Positions 25,499 through 34,144 of a stretch of DNA of 64,000 bases are shown here, piece after piece. Each line of letters starts with the position of its first letter. Position 1 is the first letter of the stretch. The translations under genes were made by a program, and so were the position numbers. The notes under the pieces were generated by a model. The model did no database searches. It was not told the origin of the DNA and was given only the letters and a program-made list of their open reading frames with translations. Origin of the DNA: Paenibacillus chitinolyticus NBRC 15660 (GTDB lineage: Bacteria; Bacillota; Bacilli; Paenibacillales; NBRC-103111); NCBI RefSeq assembly GCF_000739915.1, contig NZ_BBJT01000006.1:334143-398142 (forward strand), in the 5' to 3' direction.

Positions 25499-25670
25499 TG
25501 ATTGACCTCATTTTTCATATAATTCAAAGAATATTAGAGTGTTTTTATGCATAATAATCTCAATATACCCCTTACTAATATCATATAAAATATTCCTCGG
25601 TTAAACATTAGGAGATTTTGTCGAAAACAAATCTTAAATCCAGATACACAAAATAACACACCGCCATACA

Positions 25671-25715
25671 AAAAAAACCGGCCGCCCCGAGGTTCCCCCC
25701 TCAAGACTTCCGGTC
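25671..25715 (-). terminator. Terminator of the glycosylation/DUF4405 operon
   Basis: On the minus strand ACCGG and CCGGT flank an inner GAGG/CCTC pair, followed by eight T residues. It lies 11 bp beyond the stop at 25726. Confidence 0.7.
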
Positions 25716-25725
25716 CTATATCTGT

Positions 25726-26095
25726 TCATACCACTTTCGGCTTAGATTGCGCCGTTCCGCTTTTCGCGTGCTTCCTTCTCCTGCCCCGCTTCTCCACGTA
25801 ATACGTTATGGCGACGAATACGCCCATCATGGCCGAGTAAACGGCGATGACTCCCAGCGGGTTCGGGCTTGCGAAGCCTCCGCCCCCTCTTCCTTCCCCG
25901 GGGTGAAAGCCGCCCGGAACCGCCGCCCGCTCTGCTCCCGGCCCGCGCTCTTGCACGCCGGAGCTCCGTCCCTCGCCGGACGATTCGCCGGTGGTTCCCG
26001 AACCAGCCCCGGTGGATGAAGGCTGCCGCTCCCCGTCAAAACCCCCGGGCGGCTGACTGTCCCCACCGGTGGACGTGCTCTGCGGCCGCTGCCGG
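25726..26095 (-). pseudogene. Detached C-terminal part of the DUF4405 gene (frameshift)
   Basis: In the frame ending at 25726 the reading continues upstream without a stop through a Gly/Ser/Pro-rich stretch (GGDSQPPGGFDGERQPSSTG) into the GC repeat near 26095. It ends with a membrane segment (NPLGVIAVYSAMMGVFVAIT) and a basic tail. No good independent start exists. A single-base change in the GCC/GGC repeat would join it to the DUF4405 frame, giving a protein of about 330 residues. Whether the break is real or a sequence error cannot be decided here. Confidence 0.6.
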
Positions 26096-26719
26096 CCGCC
26101 GCCGGCCGCCGCCCTCCTGCATCATCGGTGAAGAAGCGGACGTGATGCCGAGCACGCTGCCGACTCCTTCCAGGCGAGTCAAGTAATTCGTCGTGTACAT
26201 TTCATAGACGCCGAATGCAACAATGGCTGCAGCCGCGATTTTAGCCGCCGCAGCCCCAGCTTTTCCCCGAAATCTCTCGGGAAATATCCGGCCCGTCACC
26301 TGGATGACCCACTGCCAGTGCATTCCCACGTGGACGCCGATCAGAACCAGCACGAAGTAAGAAATGCTGATATGCGCCATTTTGAACCAGCGCTCCTCGC
26401 CGAGGTGTATTCCCCGGAATACGACTTCGGATATCAGAATGCCGCTTACGATGATGAAGGTCATCGTGACAAGCAGCAGAACATTGAGCAGATAGCCGAA
26501 GCGCGTTTTTCCCGGCAAGTTACGGTCCATGATGCGCAGGGTTACTTTCTTCACCCACTGCAGGTTCAGTAGAATATGGGTCAGAAAGGCGAATGAAATC
26601 GCCAGCCCCGCTATCTCGTGAAACGTCAGTCCGCCTAAAACTCTCTTATTAAACAATAAGACCAGCGTAAGCGCCATGACGATATCGAGCGCTAATTTTA
26701 TGAAGGTTATTTTTTTCAT
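26036..26719 (-). CDS. DUF4405 membrane protein (cytochrome b-like fold), C-terminus frameshifted
   Basis: The protein has about five membrane helices. Histidines typical of heme-binding four-helix bundles lie in FHEIAGLAISFAFLTHILLN, MAHISISYFVLVLIGVHVGM and HWQW, as expected for DUF4405. The last ~25 residues (GGGRRRPAAAAEHVHRWGQ) are unlike the family and follow a GC repeat where the frame appears to shift. It sits 93 bp after galU, at the end of the surface-glycosylation operon. A redox or heme-linked membrane role is inferred. Confidence 0.8.
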   Translation of the reverse strand: MKKITFIKLALDIVMALTLVLLFNKRVLGGLTFHEIAGLAISFAFLTHILLNLQWVKKVTLRIMDRNLPGKTRFGYLLNVLLLVTMTFIIVSGILISEVVFRGIHLGEERWFKMAHISISYFVLVLIGVHVGMHWQWVIQVTGRIFPERFRGKAGAAAAKIAAAAIVAFGVYEMYTTNYLTRLEGVGSVLGITSASSPMMQEGGGRRRPAAAAEHVHRWGQSAARGF

Positions 26720-26812
26720 GGTTCATGTCTCCCGTACCCGTTAATTCTTTGTCGCCTTTTTCATCGTCATATCTCTCTATATTTTGTGCCCATCCCATCC
26801 CGTCCGGCCTTC

Positions 26813-27724
26813 CTACGCCCTCCGCCGCTCGCGTTGGAGCTTCCAAGCCTCGGCTTCCTGCTGGTACACGAGATTTTTCAGGTAGGGAAGAAGCTGTGAG
26901 GCCAGCTCCTCACGTTTCAGCCCGATTTCCAGCACCGCCTTGAGATAGCCGAGCTTATCCCCGATATCGTAGCGGTTTCCGGCCAGTTCCAGGGCGAGCA
27001 GCTCCTCGCGTTTGGCGATTTCATGCAGCGCATCCGTCAGCTGGTATTCGCCACTGGCTCCTTTTTCGATATTTTCCAGTATGGGGAAAATAGTCGGCTC
27101 CAGAACATACCGGCCCATGACGGCCACATTGGAAGGGGCGCTGCCGAGAGACGGCTTCTCCACCAGTCCCGCTACGCGGTGAATCCGGTTCCTCCCTCCG
27201 GCCGAGTCGATGATGCCGTATTTGTCCACCTCGGAGTCCGGTACGGGCTTGACCCCGATCACCTGCCGGCCCGTCTCCTCATAGAGGTGGATCATCTGCC
27301 GGAGTGCGGGCGGATCGGAGACCATGATATCGTCCCCGAGCAGGACGGCGAAAGGCTCGCTGCCGATAAACTGCTTCGCGCACAGAATGGCATGTCCGAG
27401 TCCGAGCGGCTCCTTCTGGCGGATAAAATGGATCTTGGCCATCTCGCTGATCGCCTGCACTTCTTGCAGCAGCTTCATTTTGCCTTTCTCGCTCAAAGTC
27501 TGCTCAAGTTCAACCGACCGGTCGAAGTGATCCTCGATAGACTTCTTGTTGCGCCCGGTTACGATGATAATGCTTTCGATCCCCGACCGGACCGCCTCTT
27601 CCACGATATATTGGATAGCCGGTTTATCGACAATCGGCAGCATTTCCTTGGGCTGCGCTTTGGTCGCGGGCAGAAAACGCGTACCCAGCCCCGCTGCCGG
27701 GATAACCGCTTTTTTGATCGTCAT
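26813..27724 (-). CDS. galU: UTP-glucose-1-phosphate uridylyltransferase
   Basis: This 303-residue enzyme makes UDP-glucose from UTP and glucose-1-phosphate. It shows the nucleotidyltransferase signature PAAGLGTRFLPATKAQPKEM, the LPIVDKPAIQYIVEEAVRSG continuation, and VLLGDDIMV for metal and base binding. Length matches GalU/GtaB. It overlaps the upstream GtrA gene by 4 nt, tying UDP-glucose supply directly to surface glycosylation. UDP-glucose also feeds teichoic acid and glycolipid pathways, so the role may be wider. Confidence 0.95.
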   Translation of the reverse strand: MTIKKAVIPAAGLGTRFLPATKAQPKEMLPIVDKPAIQYIVEEAVRSGIESIIIVTGRNKKSIEDHFDRSVELEQTLSEKGKMKLLQEVQAISEMAKIHFIRQKEPLGLGHAILCAKQFIGSEPFAVLLGDDIMVSDPPALRQMIHLYEETGRQVIGVKPVPDSEVDKYGIIDSAGGRNRIHRVAGLVEKPSLGSAPSNVAVMGRYVLEPTIFPILENIEKGASGEYQLTDALHEIAKREELLALELAGNRYDIGDKLGYLKAVLEIGLKREELASQLLPYLKNLVYQQEAEAWKLQRERRRA

Positions 27725-28200
27725 GACTTTTCACTCCCTGTAGGTGTTGGTAAGCGGAAAACCCAGTATCGGCTCCCCGCATAGTTGATCCATGAGCTGG
27801 CAAATGTTGCCGCCAGTTTGCCCGTTACGAGCGGCCAGCCCAGTCCGCTGTGCGCCCACTGGAGCAGAACCGTCGATACGGCAAGCGAAATCAGATTAAT
27901 CAGGAAAAATCTTGCGATTTCCCGGGTGCCTCGCCCCGTCCGGCTGCGGAAAGTCCAGCTCCGGTTGAGAAAATAGCTGTTCAGCACCCCGAGCAGGAAA
28001 GCGATAACTTGTGCCGTTAAATAGGACACGCCCGCTTCCGTCAAGAGCAGGAAGGCTGCGAAATCGACACCGGTGTTCAACAGACCGACCAGCCCGAATT
28101 TCACGAGCGGCAGGAGACGGTTACTCCGGCTGCCCAATCTGTCCGGACTGCTCAGTCCGCCCGGGCCGCCCTGGTTACTGAGGTCCCTAGAGTTACTCAT
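27721..28200 (-). CDS. GtrA family membrane protein
   Basis: This 159-residue protein with about four membrane helices (LVKFGLVGLLNTGVDFAAFL, AQVIAFLLGVLNSYFLNRSW, FFLINLISLAVSTVLLQW, ATFASSWINYAGSRYWVF) is a GtrA-type protein, thought to help flip or position polyprenyl-linked sugars. The ATG at 28200 is chosen because it overlaps the stop of the GT2 gene by 8 nt. The frame is open further upstream but only as a shadow of the GT2 gene. The N-terminal ~25 residues are a Ser/Gly/Arg-rich leader. Confidence 0.9.
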   Translation of the reverse strand: MSNSRDLSNQGGPGGLSSPDRLGSRSNRLLPLVKFGLVGLLNTGVDFAAFLLLTEAGVSYLTAQVIAFLLGVLNSYFLNRSWTFRSRTGRGTREIARFFLINLISLAVSTVLLQWAHSGLGWPLVTGKLAATFASSWINYAGSRYWVFRLPTPTGSEKS

Positions 28201-29173
28201 AACGGGCCAGCCTTTTGGGCATCGGCCCTTCCTGCTTTTGGAGACCGTGGCATTCCCTAACGATATAGAGCGGTCTTCCTTTCGTTTCATCGTAAATACG
28301 GCCGATATATTCGCCCAGAATACCCAGCATAAGCAGCACAAATCCGTTGAAAATGAGCATGATGCCGACGACCGACGGCCAGCCCTTTAACGTCGCGTCC
28401 GTAAACAAGGCGAGGTAAACGACATAGAGAAGATAGAGAAATCCCGAACCCGAAAGCAGAACCCCAAGATATCCGGCTAGCTTCAGAGGCTTGTAAGAGA
28501 AGGACGTGATGCCGTCCAGGCTGAGCTTAATCATCCTTTTGAGCGGATACTTCGTCTCACCCGCAAGGCGTTCGTCCCGTTCATACTCGATCGCCGTCTG
28601 TCGGAAGCCTACCCAACTGACCAGCCCACGGACAAAGCGGTTGTTCTCGGGAAGCTTCTTCATCTCGTCGCAAACCTTCCGGTCCATCAGCCGGAAATCT
28701 CCCGTGTCCACGGGAATATGAATATCCGTCGAGGCTCGCAGCACGCGGTAGAACAAACTGGCGGACCATTTTTTGAAAAAGGTTTCTCCGCTCCGCTTCA
28801 CCCGCTTCGCATAGACGACCTCATAGCCTTCCTTCCACTTCCCGATCATCTGCAAAATGAGCTCCGGCGGGTCCTGCAAATCGGCGTCTATAATGATAAC
28901 CGCATCTCCGGAAGCATAGTCCATGCCGGCCGTGATTGCGATCTGGTGACCGAAATTGCGGGAAAAGTCGATCAGCTTCACCGTTTCGTCCCAGGCGGCG
29001 TACTCCTTGATGATTTCGGCGCTCCGGTCCCTGCTCCCGTCATTGATAAAAATCAACTCGTACGTTTCGGAGGCTTCGCTCATCACGACTTTCAAACGTC
29101 TGTACGTTTCCTGAATGACCGCTTCCTCGTTATACATCGGAATGATAATGGAATAGTTCACCTTCGGTGTCAT
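28193..29173 (-). CDS. Polyprenyl-phosphate glycosyltransferase, GT2 (YkcC/DPM1-like)
   Basis: This 326-residue enzyme has an N-terminal GT-A domain: SIIIPMYNEEAVIQETYRRL, VIIIDADLQDPPE with the metal-binding DAD, and SRNFGHQIAITAGMDYASGD. Two membrane helices follow near 235-290. The family transfers a sugar from UDP-glucose or a similar donor to polyprenyl phosphate at the inner membrane face. It overlaps GT39 by 4 nt and GtrA by 8 nt. With them it forms a complete charge, flip and transfer set. The sugar is inferred from galU in the same operon. Confidence 0.93.
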   Translation of the reverse strand: MTPKVNYSIIIPMYNEEAVIQETYRRLKVVMSEASETYELIFINDGSRDRSAEIIKEYAAWDETVKLIDFSRNFGHQIAITAGMDYASGDAVIIIDADLQDPPELILQMIGKWKEGYEVVYAKRVKRSGETFFKKWSASLFYRVLRASTDIHIPVDTGDFRLMDRKVCDEMKKLPENNRFVRGLVSWVGFRQTAIEYERDERLAGETKYPLKRMIKLSLDGITSFSYKPLKLAGYLGVLLSGSGFLYLLYVVYLALFTDATLKGWPSVVGIMLIFNGFVLLMLGILGEYIGRIYDETKGRPLYIVRECHGLQKQEGPMPKRLARYE

Positions 29174-31551
29174 GACGCGTTCCCTCCATCCTCTATGGTT
29201 ACTTCATATAAAGTCATACTACCCATGCGGCCTCCGTCCATCCCGGCTGCCGCACCGGTGTCGGTTTGTGTCTGAGCAGACCCGGACTGCCATTCTTCGG
29301 ACGAAATTTTCTTGCCGTGCTGCGCGAGCCATTGAGTCAGCTCCGCATTGCCGCCGCGGCCTCCTCCGCCTTCGGAAATCAGGAAATATTTTAATTTCCC
29401 GGTTTTGACCATGTCCTCCAGCTGAGCCGTCGTGTAAACCGGATCGTTGCCCGAGAATCCGCCGAGGGTGACGACTTTTTCCCCTTTGTCGATGATATAA
29501 GGCGCCGCGGTATTATAATCGGATGTCGCGAATAAGTACGTCGTGCTGCCGATATGAGCTTTCATGTAAGCGAGAAGCGCTTCGTTCACGCTCCGGCCTC
29601 CCATGCCGCCGCCCATTGCACCCGGCGCTCCCCAGCCTCCGGCGCTGCGGTCCGTTTCGCTGCCTATGCTGGCGCCTCCGGTCGAAGCGTCAGGGCCGTC
29701 TCCGCTGCCGGCTTCCTGGGTTCCCGGGCCCGCACCCTGATTTGCGCCGTCACCGTTCTGCGGGCCGGAGCCCGCTCCATCGCTGCCGCCGCCGGGCATC
29801 ATGCCTCCCCCCGGCCATTGACCCATTGCGCCGCGGTCGCTGCCGCCGGAAGGTCCCGCCTGCGGAATCATACTGTTGAGTCCGTAAGTAATCGGGGTCG
29901 CCGCCCAGTAGGCCGGTCCGATGAGCAGGACGAGAAGCCCCGCAACGGCCGCCGCATAGGAGAAGCGAGTTATCCTGAATTTCAGGACGATAAGCACAAT
30001 TGCCGCCGCCGCGCCGGTCAGGCCGACGCCATAGGTCCAGCCGCTGCCGATTGTGCCGTTGTAGGGCGCCATAATAAACACTTGAAATGCCGCCGTCACC
30101 GCCACGGCTGCCGGAAGCAGCCAGGAAAGCCACCCCGATTTGCTCCGGTACGCGCTCCACATCTCGGACCAGCCCGCACCTGCAAGCGCGGCAATCGGAG
30201 GCACCAGCATGATCAGATAGTAGTGGTGGAAGAAGCCCGCCACACTGAAGAAAGCCATCCCGGGCAGAAGCCATGAGAGCCAGAACAGGCTCTCTTTATG
30301 CTTCCGGGTGAAGTTATTCCGGCGCAGGCCGGCGAGCAGGGCGACGGATGCCAGGGCCGCGAAAGGAATCATCCAGCTCGCCTGTCCGGACAACGCCGAC
30401 TGGAACAGGCGCAGCGGGCCTTTCTCGCCCGTGCCGAACATGCCGCCGCTGCCGCCTCCCGGGCCTCCGCCGAATCCGGGCGGCTGGCCTTGGCCGTCCC
30501 CGCCCGGGACGCCCGGCATTCCGCCGCCGTTAGCTCCATCCGGCACAGCCGCGCTGCCGCCGGTGGCTCCGCCGACGCCCGGCAGCGTGCCGTTGTCACC
30601 GGCGCCTCCCGCGGCACTCTGACCGCCGGTTGTTCCGGCGCTGCCGCTGTCCGTGCCCGCCGTTCCCGGAGCCGTGCCGACGGCGTCGCCGGTCCGGCCG
30701 TCCACCCCGCGGCGCTCGCCGCCAGGCATACCGCCGCGTTCGCCGCCCGGGCCTCCGCCCTGATTGCCCGTCAAGCGCGAAACGCCGTTATAGCCGAATG
30801 CCAGCTCCAGGACGGAATTGGTTTCGCTGCTGCCGATGTAAGGCCGCTCGCTTGCCGGAATGGAATCCACGATGACCGCCCAGGAGACGGAGATCACCAG
30901 CATAAGGGCAATGGCGCCGGACAGTACGCCGGCTTTCTTTTTCCAGGTGCTTTTAAACGCGAATAAGTAGAAGAGAACAAAGGCAGGCAAAATCATATAA
31001 GCCTGAAGCATTTTCATATTAAAACCGAGTCCGATGAGGGCAAATGCGCCAAGCAGACTGAGGACGCTGTTTCGTTTAATGGCTCTGAACAGAAACCAAG
31101 TGCCGAGTAAAAGGGTAAAAACAAGCATACTATCAATGTTGTTGGTCCGGCTTACCGCCACCGCAACCGGTGTGCACGCCATAACGAGAGCCGATATTCT
31201 GGCCGCCGCCGTTCCGAAGGAAGGTTTAACGAGCAGGTAGATCAGCAGGATCGACCCGACGCCCGCAAGGGCCTGGGGCAAAATGACGCTCCAGCCGTGA
31301 AGGCCGAAAATATAGGCGCTCACCGTCTGAATCCAGAACGTGACGGGCGGTTTGTCCACGGTTACGGAACCCGCCGAATCGAGGGAACCGAAGAAAAAAT
31401 TGTGGAAGTTTTGCAGCATGCTCGCTACCGCCGTCGTGTAGTACGTATTGGCGTAAGCATCGAGCCAAATGTTGTAGGTGTTCAGAAATACGCCGAGCAG
31501 TAAAATAAAAACTAGCGGAAGATCGACTCGGAATCGTCTGTTGCTTATCAT
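29170..31551 (-). CDS. GT39-type membrane glycosyltransferase with Gly-rich insertions (YkcB-like)
   Basis: This 793-residue polytopic protein begins with a membrane helix followed by the loop YNIWLDAYANTYYTTAV, where the acidic residue is the usual catalytic position in GT39/ArnT-like enzymes. The next loop reads GSVTVDKPPVTFWIQTVSAY. About 11-12 membrane segments are visible. Two long Gly/Pro/Ser-rich insertions, about 255-377 and 560-655, interrupt extracytoplasmic regions. A soluble C-terminal domain follows (YLFATSDYNTAAPYIIDKGE). The enzyme should move a sugar from polyprenyl phosphate to a surface acceptor. It is first in the operon and divergent from a two-component system. Confidence 0.9.
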   Translation of the reverse strand: MISNRRFRVDLPLVFILLLGVFLNTYNIWLDAYANTYYTTAVASMLQNFHNFFFGSLDSAGSVTVDKPPVTFWIQTVSAYIFGLHGWSVILPQALAGVGSILLIYLLVKPSFGTAAARISALVMACTPVAVAVSRTNNIDSMLVFTLLLGTWFLFRAIKRNSVLSLLGAFALIGLGFNMKMLQAYMILPAFVLFYLFAFKSTWKKKAGVLSGAIALMLVISVSWAVIVDSIPASERPYIGSSETNSVLELAFGYNGVSRLTGNQGGGPGGERGGMPGGERRGVDGRTGDAVGTAPGTAGTDSGSAGTTGGQSAAGGAGDNGTLPGVGGATGGSAAVPDGANGGGMPGVPGGDGQGQPPGFGGGPGGGSGGMFGTGEKGPLRLFQSALSGQASWMIPFAALASVALLAGLRRNNFTRKHKESLFWLSWLLPGMAFFSVAGFFHHYYLIMLVPPIAALAGAGWSEMWSAYRSKSGWLSWLLPAAVAVTAAFQVFIMAPYNGTIGSGWTYGVGLTGAAAAIVLIVLKFRITRFSYAAAVAGLLVLLIGPAYWAATPITYGLNSMIPQAGPSGGSDRGAMGQWPGGGMMPGGGSDGAGSGPQNGDGANQGAGPGTQEAGSGDGPDASTGGASIGSETDRSAGGWGAPGAMGGGMGGRSVNEALLAYMKAHIGSTTYLFATSDYNTAAPYIIDKGEKVVTLGGFSGNDPVYTTAQLEDMVKTGKLKYFLISEGGGGRGGNAELTQWLAQHGKKISSEEWQSGSAQTQTDTGAAAGMDGGRMGSMTLYEVTIEDGGNAS

Positions 31552-31822
31552 GGTTCTCCACTCCTTAATTGTCTCTTGCGAAAATGAAATTTACATCCCC
31601 CGGCAAAAACGTTACCATCGAAAAAGAAATAAAAGCGCCATGCCCCGCTGTCGGCCTGTGCCGGCCAAATGATAGATCGAAAGCCTTTTGCCGCGCTTCC
31701 GGCTCGTCGCCGGGTATGCTTGTATTGTGCGGCGTGTGCCTGAACCCTTCTTGAAGGCTGGCTGAATGTTTGCTGAAAGCCCGGCAGGAAGCCCATATGA
31801 TTAAGCGGAAGCTCAGGCTGCG

Positions 31823-31868
31823 TTCAGTTTCCATTCAGTTTCGTGACGGATAATCCGTGTATAGATAA
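31823..31868 (+). promoter_or_regulatory. Direct repeats and -10 region upstream of the response regulator
   Basis: TTCAGTTTC occurs at 31823-31831 and again at 31834-31842, an 11-bp helical period typical of OmpR-family sites. GATAAT lies at 31864-31869, about 25 bp downstream of the repeats, followed by the ribosome site. Autoregulation by the adjacent response regulator is inferred. The rest of the 346-bp divergent spacer (31552-31897) shows nothing else I can name. Confidence 0.4.
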
Positions 31869-31897
31869 TAGAAAGAAGACCCCAAGAGGTGATCCCC

Positions 31898-32584
31898 ATG
31901 AAAAATGTAAAAGACATCCGCATTCTGCTTGTCGATGACGAGCCGCACATTTTGCAATTTCTCGAATTCGGCCTCGTGAATGAAGGCTTTGAAATTAGAA
32001 CGGCTTTGGACGGCATGAGCGCCATTAATCTGGTCCGGGAATTTCAGCCGCATGTCGTGATTCTGGACGTTATGATGCCCGGCATGGACGGCTTCGAAGT
32101 GTGCCGTCTGCTAAAGAAGAACGGCAGCAACATCGCCGTCATCATGCTGACCGCCAAGGACGAGGTCGAGGACCGCGTCAAGGGACTGACCATAGGCGCG
32201 GACGATTACCTCGTAAAACCGTTCAGCTTCGAGGAGCTTCTCGCCCGGATCGAGGCCAGGCTGCGCAACCAGTTTCCCGGCGTTTTCCGGGAAATCGCCA
32301 TCGGCCCTTTCCGGATCGACGACCCGAGAAAGGAAATTATTTTCGGGGAGAGATCGCTGGAGCTTTCGCCGACGGAATACGAGCTTCTGAAGTTTCTCGT
32401 CGTTAACCACGGCATCGTGCTCAGCAAAACGAAGATTTTGGAAAAGGTGTGGGGGTATGACTTCGGCGGAGAAGAAAACATCGTGGAAGTGTATATCCGC
32501 TCTCTGAGGGACAAGCTGGGAGACAAGGAGCACCGGTTAATCCGTACGCTCCGGGGTGCCGGATACCGGCTGGACTGGTCATGA
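31898..32584 (+). CDS. OmpR-family response regulator
   Basis: The receiver domain has acidic pocket D13-D14, phosphoacceptor D57 in VVILDVMMPGMDG and switch lysine in YLVKPFS. The C-terminal winged helix has LELSPTEYELLKFLVVNHGI and ENIVEVYIRSLRDKLG. ATG 31898 is chosen because AGAGGTGAT lies just upstream; the frame also opens at a GTG 9 nt earlier. Its stop overlaps the kinase start by 4 nt. Divergence from the GT39 operon suggests it controls surface glycosylation genes. Confidence 0.95.
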   Translation: MKNVKDIRILLVDDEPHILQFLEFGLVNEGFEIRTALDGMSAINLVREFQPHVVILDVMMPGMDGFEVCRLLKKNGSNIAVIMLTAKDEVEDRVKGLTIGADDYLVKPFSFEELLARIEARLRNQFPGVFREIAIGPFRIDDPRKEIIFGERSLELSPTEYELLKFLVVNHGIVLSKTKILEKVWGYDFGGEENIVEVYIRSLRDKLGDKEHRLIRTLRGAGYRLDWS

Positions 32585-34116
32585 AACAAGGCCGGACTCT
32601 GACCCGCGCCGCCCGCCTGCTGGCCCCCCGCTCCCTTCAGTTCCAGTTGTTGTCGCGATCGCTCTATATTTTGGCCGCGCTTCTTGTCCTGGTCGGCGCT
32701 CTTCAATCGATATGGATGAAAAATTTCCTGTACCGCAACAGGGCCGAGACGATGTCCATCCAGCTGAACGGACTGCCCCGCGACCTGCTGGACCGCTCGT
32801 CCCTGCTTCCGGAAAGGCACGGCAAAAGCAAAGAGGAGGAAGAAGTCCAGCCTGGAATGGAGCGCCCGCGAGGTCCGGTGCTGTTCCTTCCGGATACGTC
32901 TCTTGCGTATATCGCTCCCGACGGAACCTTCACGGATTTGACGAAAGAAAGCGGGATGATCTCCCCGCAGCTGCCGGCCGTGGAATACACCGCCGTCCGC
33001 GAGAAGATGGCCCCCCGGCGGCCCGCTTCCTATAAAATCGTGCAGGATGCCGCGGGAACCGAGCAGCTTGTCGTCTTCCGGCCGGCGGAACGGTCGGGCA
33101 GCTTCGGCGGTATTATCCAGATGGGAACGGGCACGGCCCAACTGCAGGCCGTCGTGCTGCAGCAGCTCTGGATTTACGGGGCACTCGTCGTGCTTGCCCT
33201 GGCGGGCGGCCTCGCGCTGAACATTCCCGTGATGCGCCGTACGCTCCAGCCGCTGAACAAAATGGTCGAAGCCGTCGAACAGACCGACGCCGGCAACCTG
33301 AATGAACGATTTCCCGAGACGCAGGGCCAACTGGAGATCGACTCCCTCGCGAAATCGTTCAACGGCATGCTCCAGCGCCTGGAGACTTCTTTCATCGCGG
33401 AACGCGATGCGAAAGAACAGATGCGGCGCTTCATCGCCGACGCCTCCCACGAGCTGCGCACGCCGCTGACTTCGATCCACGGCTTTCTCGAAGTGCTGCT
33501 CCGCGGGGCGGCGGACAATCCGAAGCAGCTCTATGCCGCTTTGACGAGCATGCACGGCGAATCGACCCGCATCAAGAAGCTGGTCGAGGACCTGCTTACG
33601 CTGGCCAAGCTCGACCGCGCTCCCCAGCTTCAGCTCTCGGATACGCGGCTGGACCGGCTTCTTCTGGAGATGGAGCCCCATCTCCGGATGCTGGCGGGCA
33701 CCCGCACGGTTCATATCGACCTGACCGCAGGCGTACGCGGAACCTTCGACCCGGACAAAATGAAACAGGTGATCCTGAATCTGTTTCATAACGCGGTCCA
33801 GCATACGGACCCGGAAACCGGCGTCATCACGGTCATTTTATCCGCGGACAGGGACGGAATCTCGCTGAAGGTCAAGGACAACGGTCCGGGCATCCCCGAA
33901 GAACACGCGGCACATGTGTTCGAGCGCTTTTACCGCAGCGATTCCTCCAGAACCCGCAAACACGGCGGAGCCGGACTCGGACTGTCGATCACGAAGTCGA
34001 TCGTCGAAGCCCACGGCGGTACGATCTCCGTCCGGAGCCGTGAGGGCGCCGGTTCGACGTTCGTGCTCACCTTCCCTGAAAACGGTGAAAATAAAGGCGG
34101 AAAAGTGTTAAAATAA
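32581..34116 (+). CDS. Sensor histidine kinase partner
   Basis: This 511-residue kinase has a membrane segment near 28-45, an extracytoplasmic domain of ~150 residues and a second membrane segment near 195-215. A HAMP domain follows (RRTLQPLNKMVEAVEQTDAG). The phosphoacceptor is H290 in DASHELRTPLTSIHGFLEVL. ATPase boxes are NLFHNAVQHT, DNGPGIPEEH and GGAGLGLSIT. It starts inside the stop of the response-regulator gene. The sensed signal is unknown. The ligand domain is charged and variable (KSKEEEEVQPGMERPRGPV). Confidence 0.95.
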   Translation: MKQGRTLTRAARLLAPRSLQFQLLSRSLYILAALLVLVGALQSIWMKNFLYRNRAETMSIQLNGLPRDLLDRSSLLPERHGKSKEEEEVQPGMERPRGPVLFLPDTSLAYIAPDGTFTDLTKESGMISPQLPAVEYTAVREKMAPRRPASYKIVQDAAGTEQLVVFRPAERSGSFGGIIQMGTGTAQLQAVVLQQLWIYGALVVLALAGGLALNIPVMRRTLQPLNKMVEAVEQTDAGNLNERFPETQGQLEIDSLAKSFNGMLQRLETSFIAERDAKEQMRRFIADASHELRTPLTSIHGFLEVLLRGAADNPKQLYAALTSMHGESTRIKKLVEDLLTLAKLDRAPQLQLSDTRLDRLLLEMEPHLRMLAGTRTVHIDLTAGVRGTFDPDKMKQVILNLFHNAVQHTDPETGVITVILSADRDGISLKVKDNGPGIPEEHAAHVFERFYRSDSSRTRKHGGAGLGLSITKSIVEAHGGTISVRSREGAGSTFVLTFPENGENKGGKVLK

Positions 34117-34144
34117 ACGGGATAAACAGAAAGGCGGAGAAGCG

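Noticed and set aside
32206..33804. 532-codon minus-strand open frame
   Set aside because: Antisense to the response regulator and sensor kinase genes, which have full motif support; open because of GC-rich codon use.
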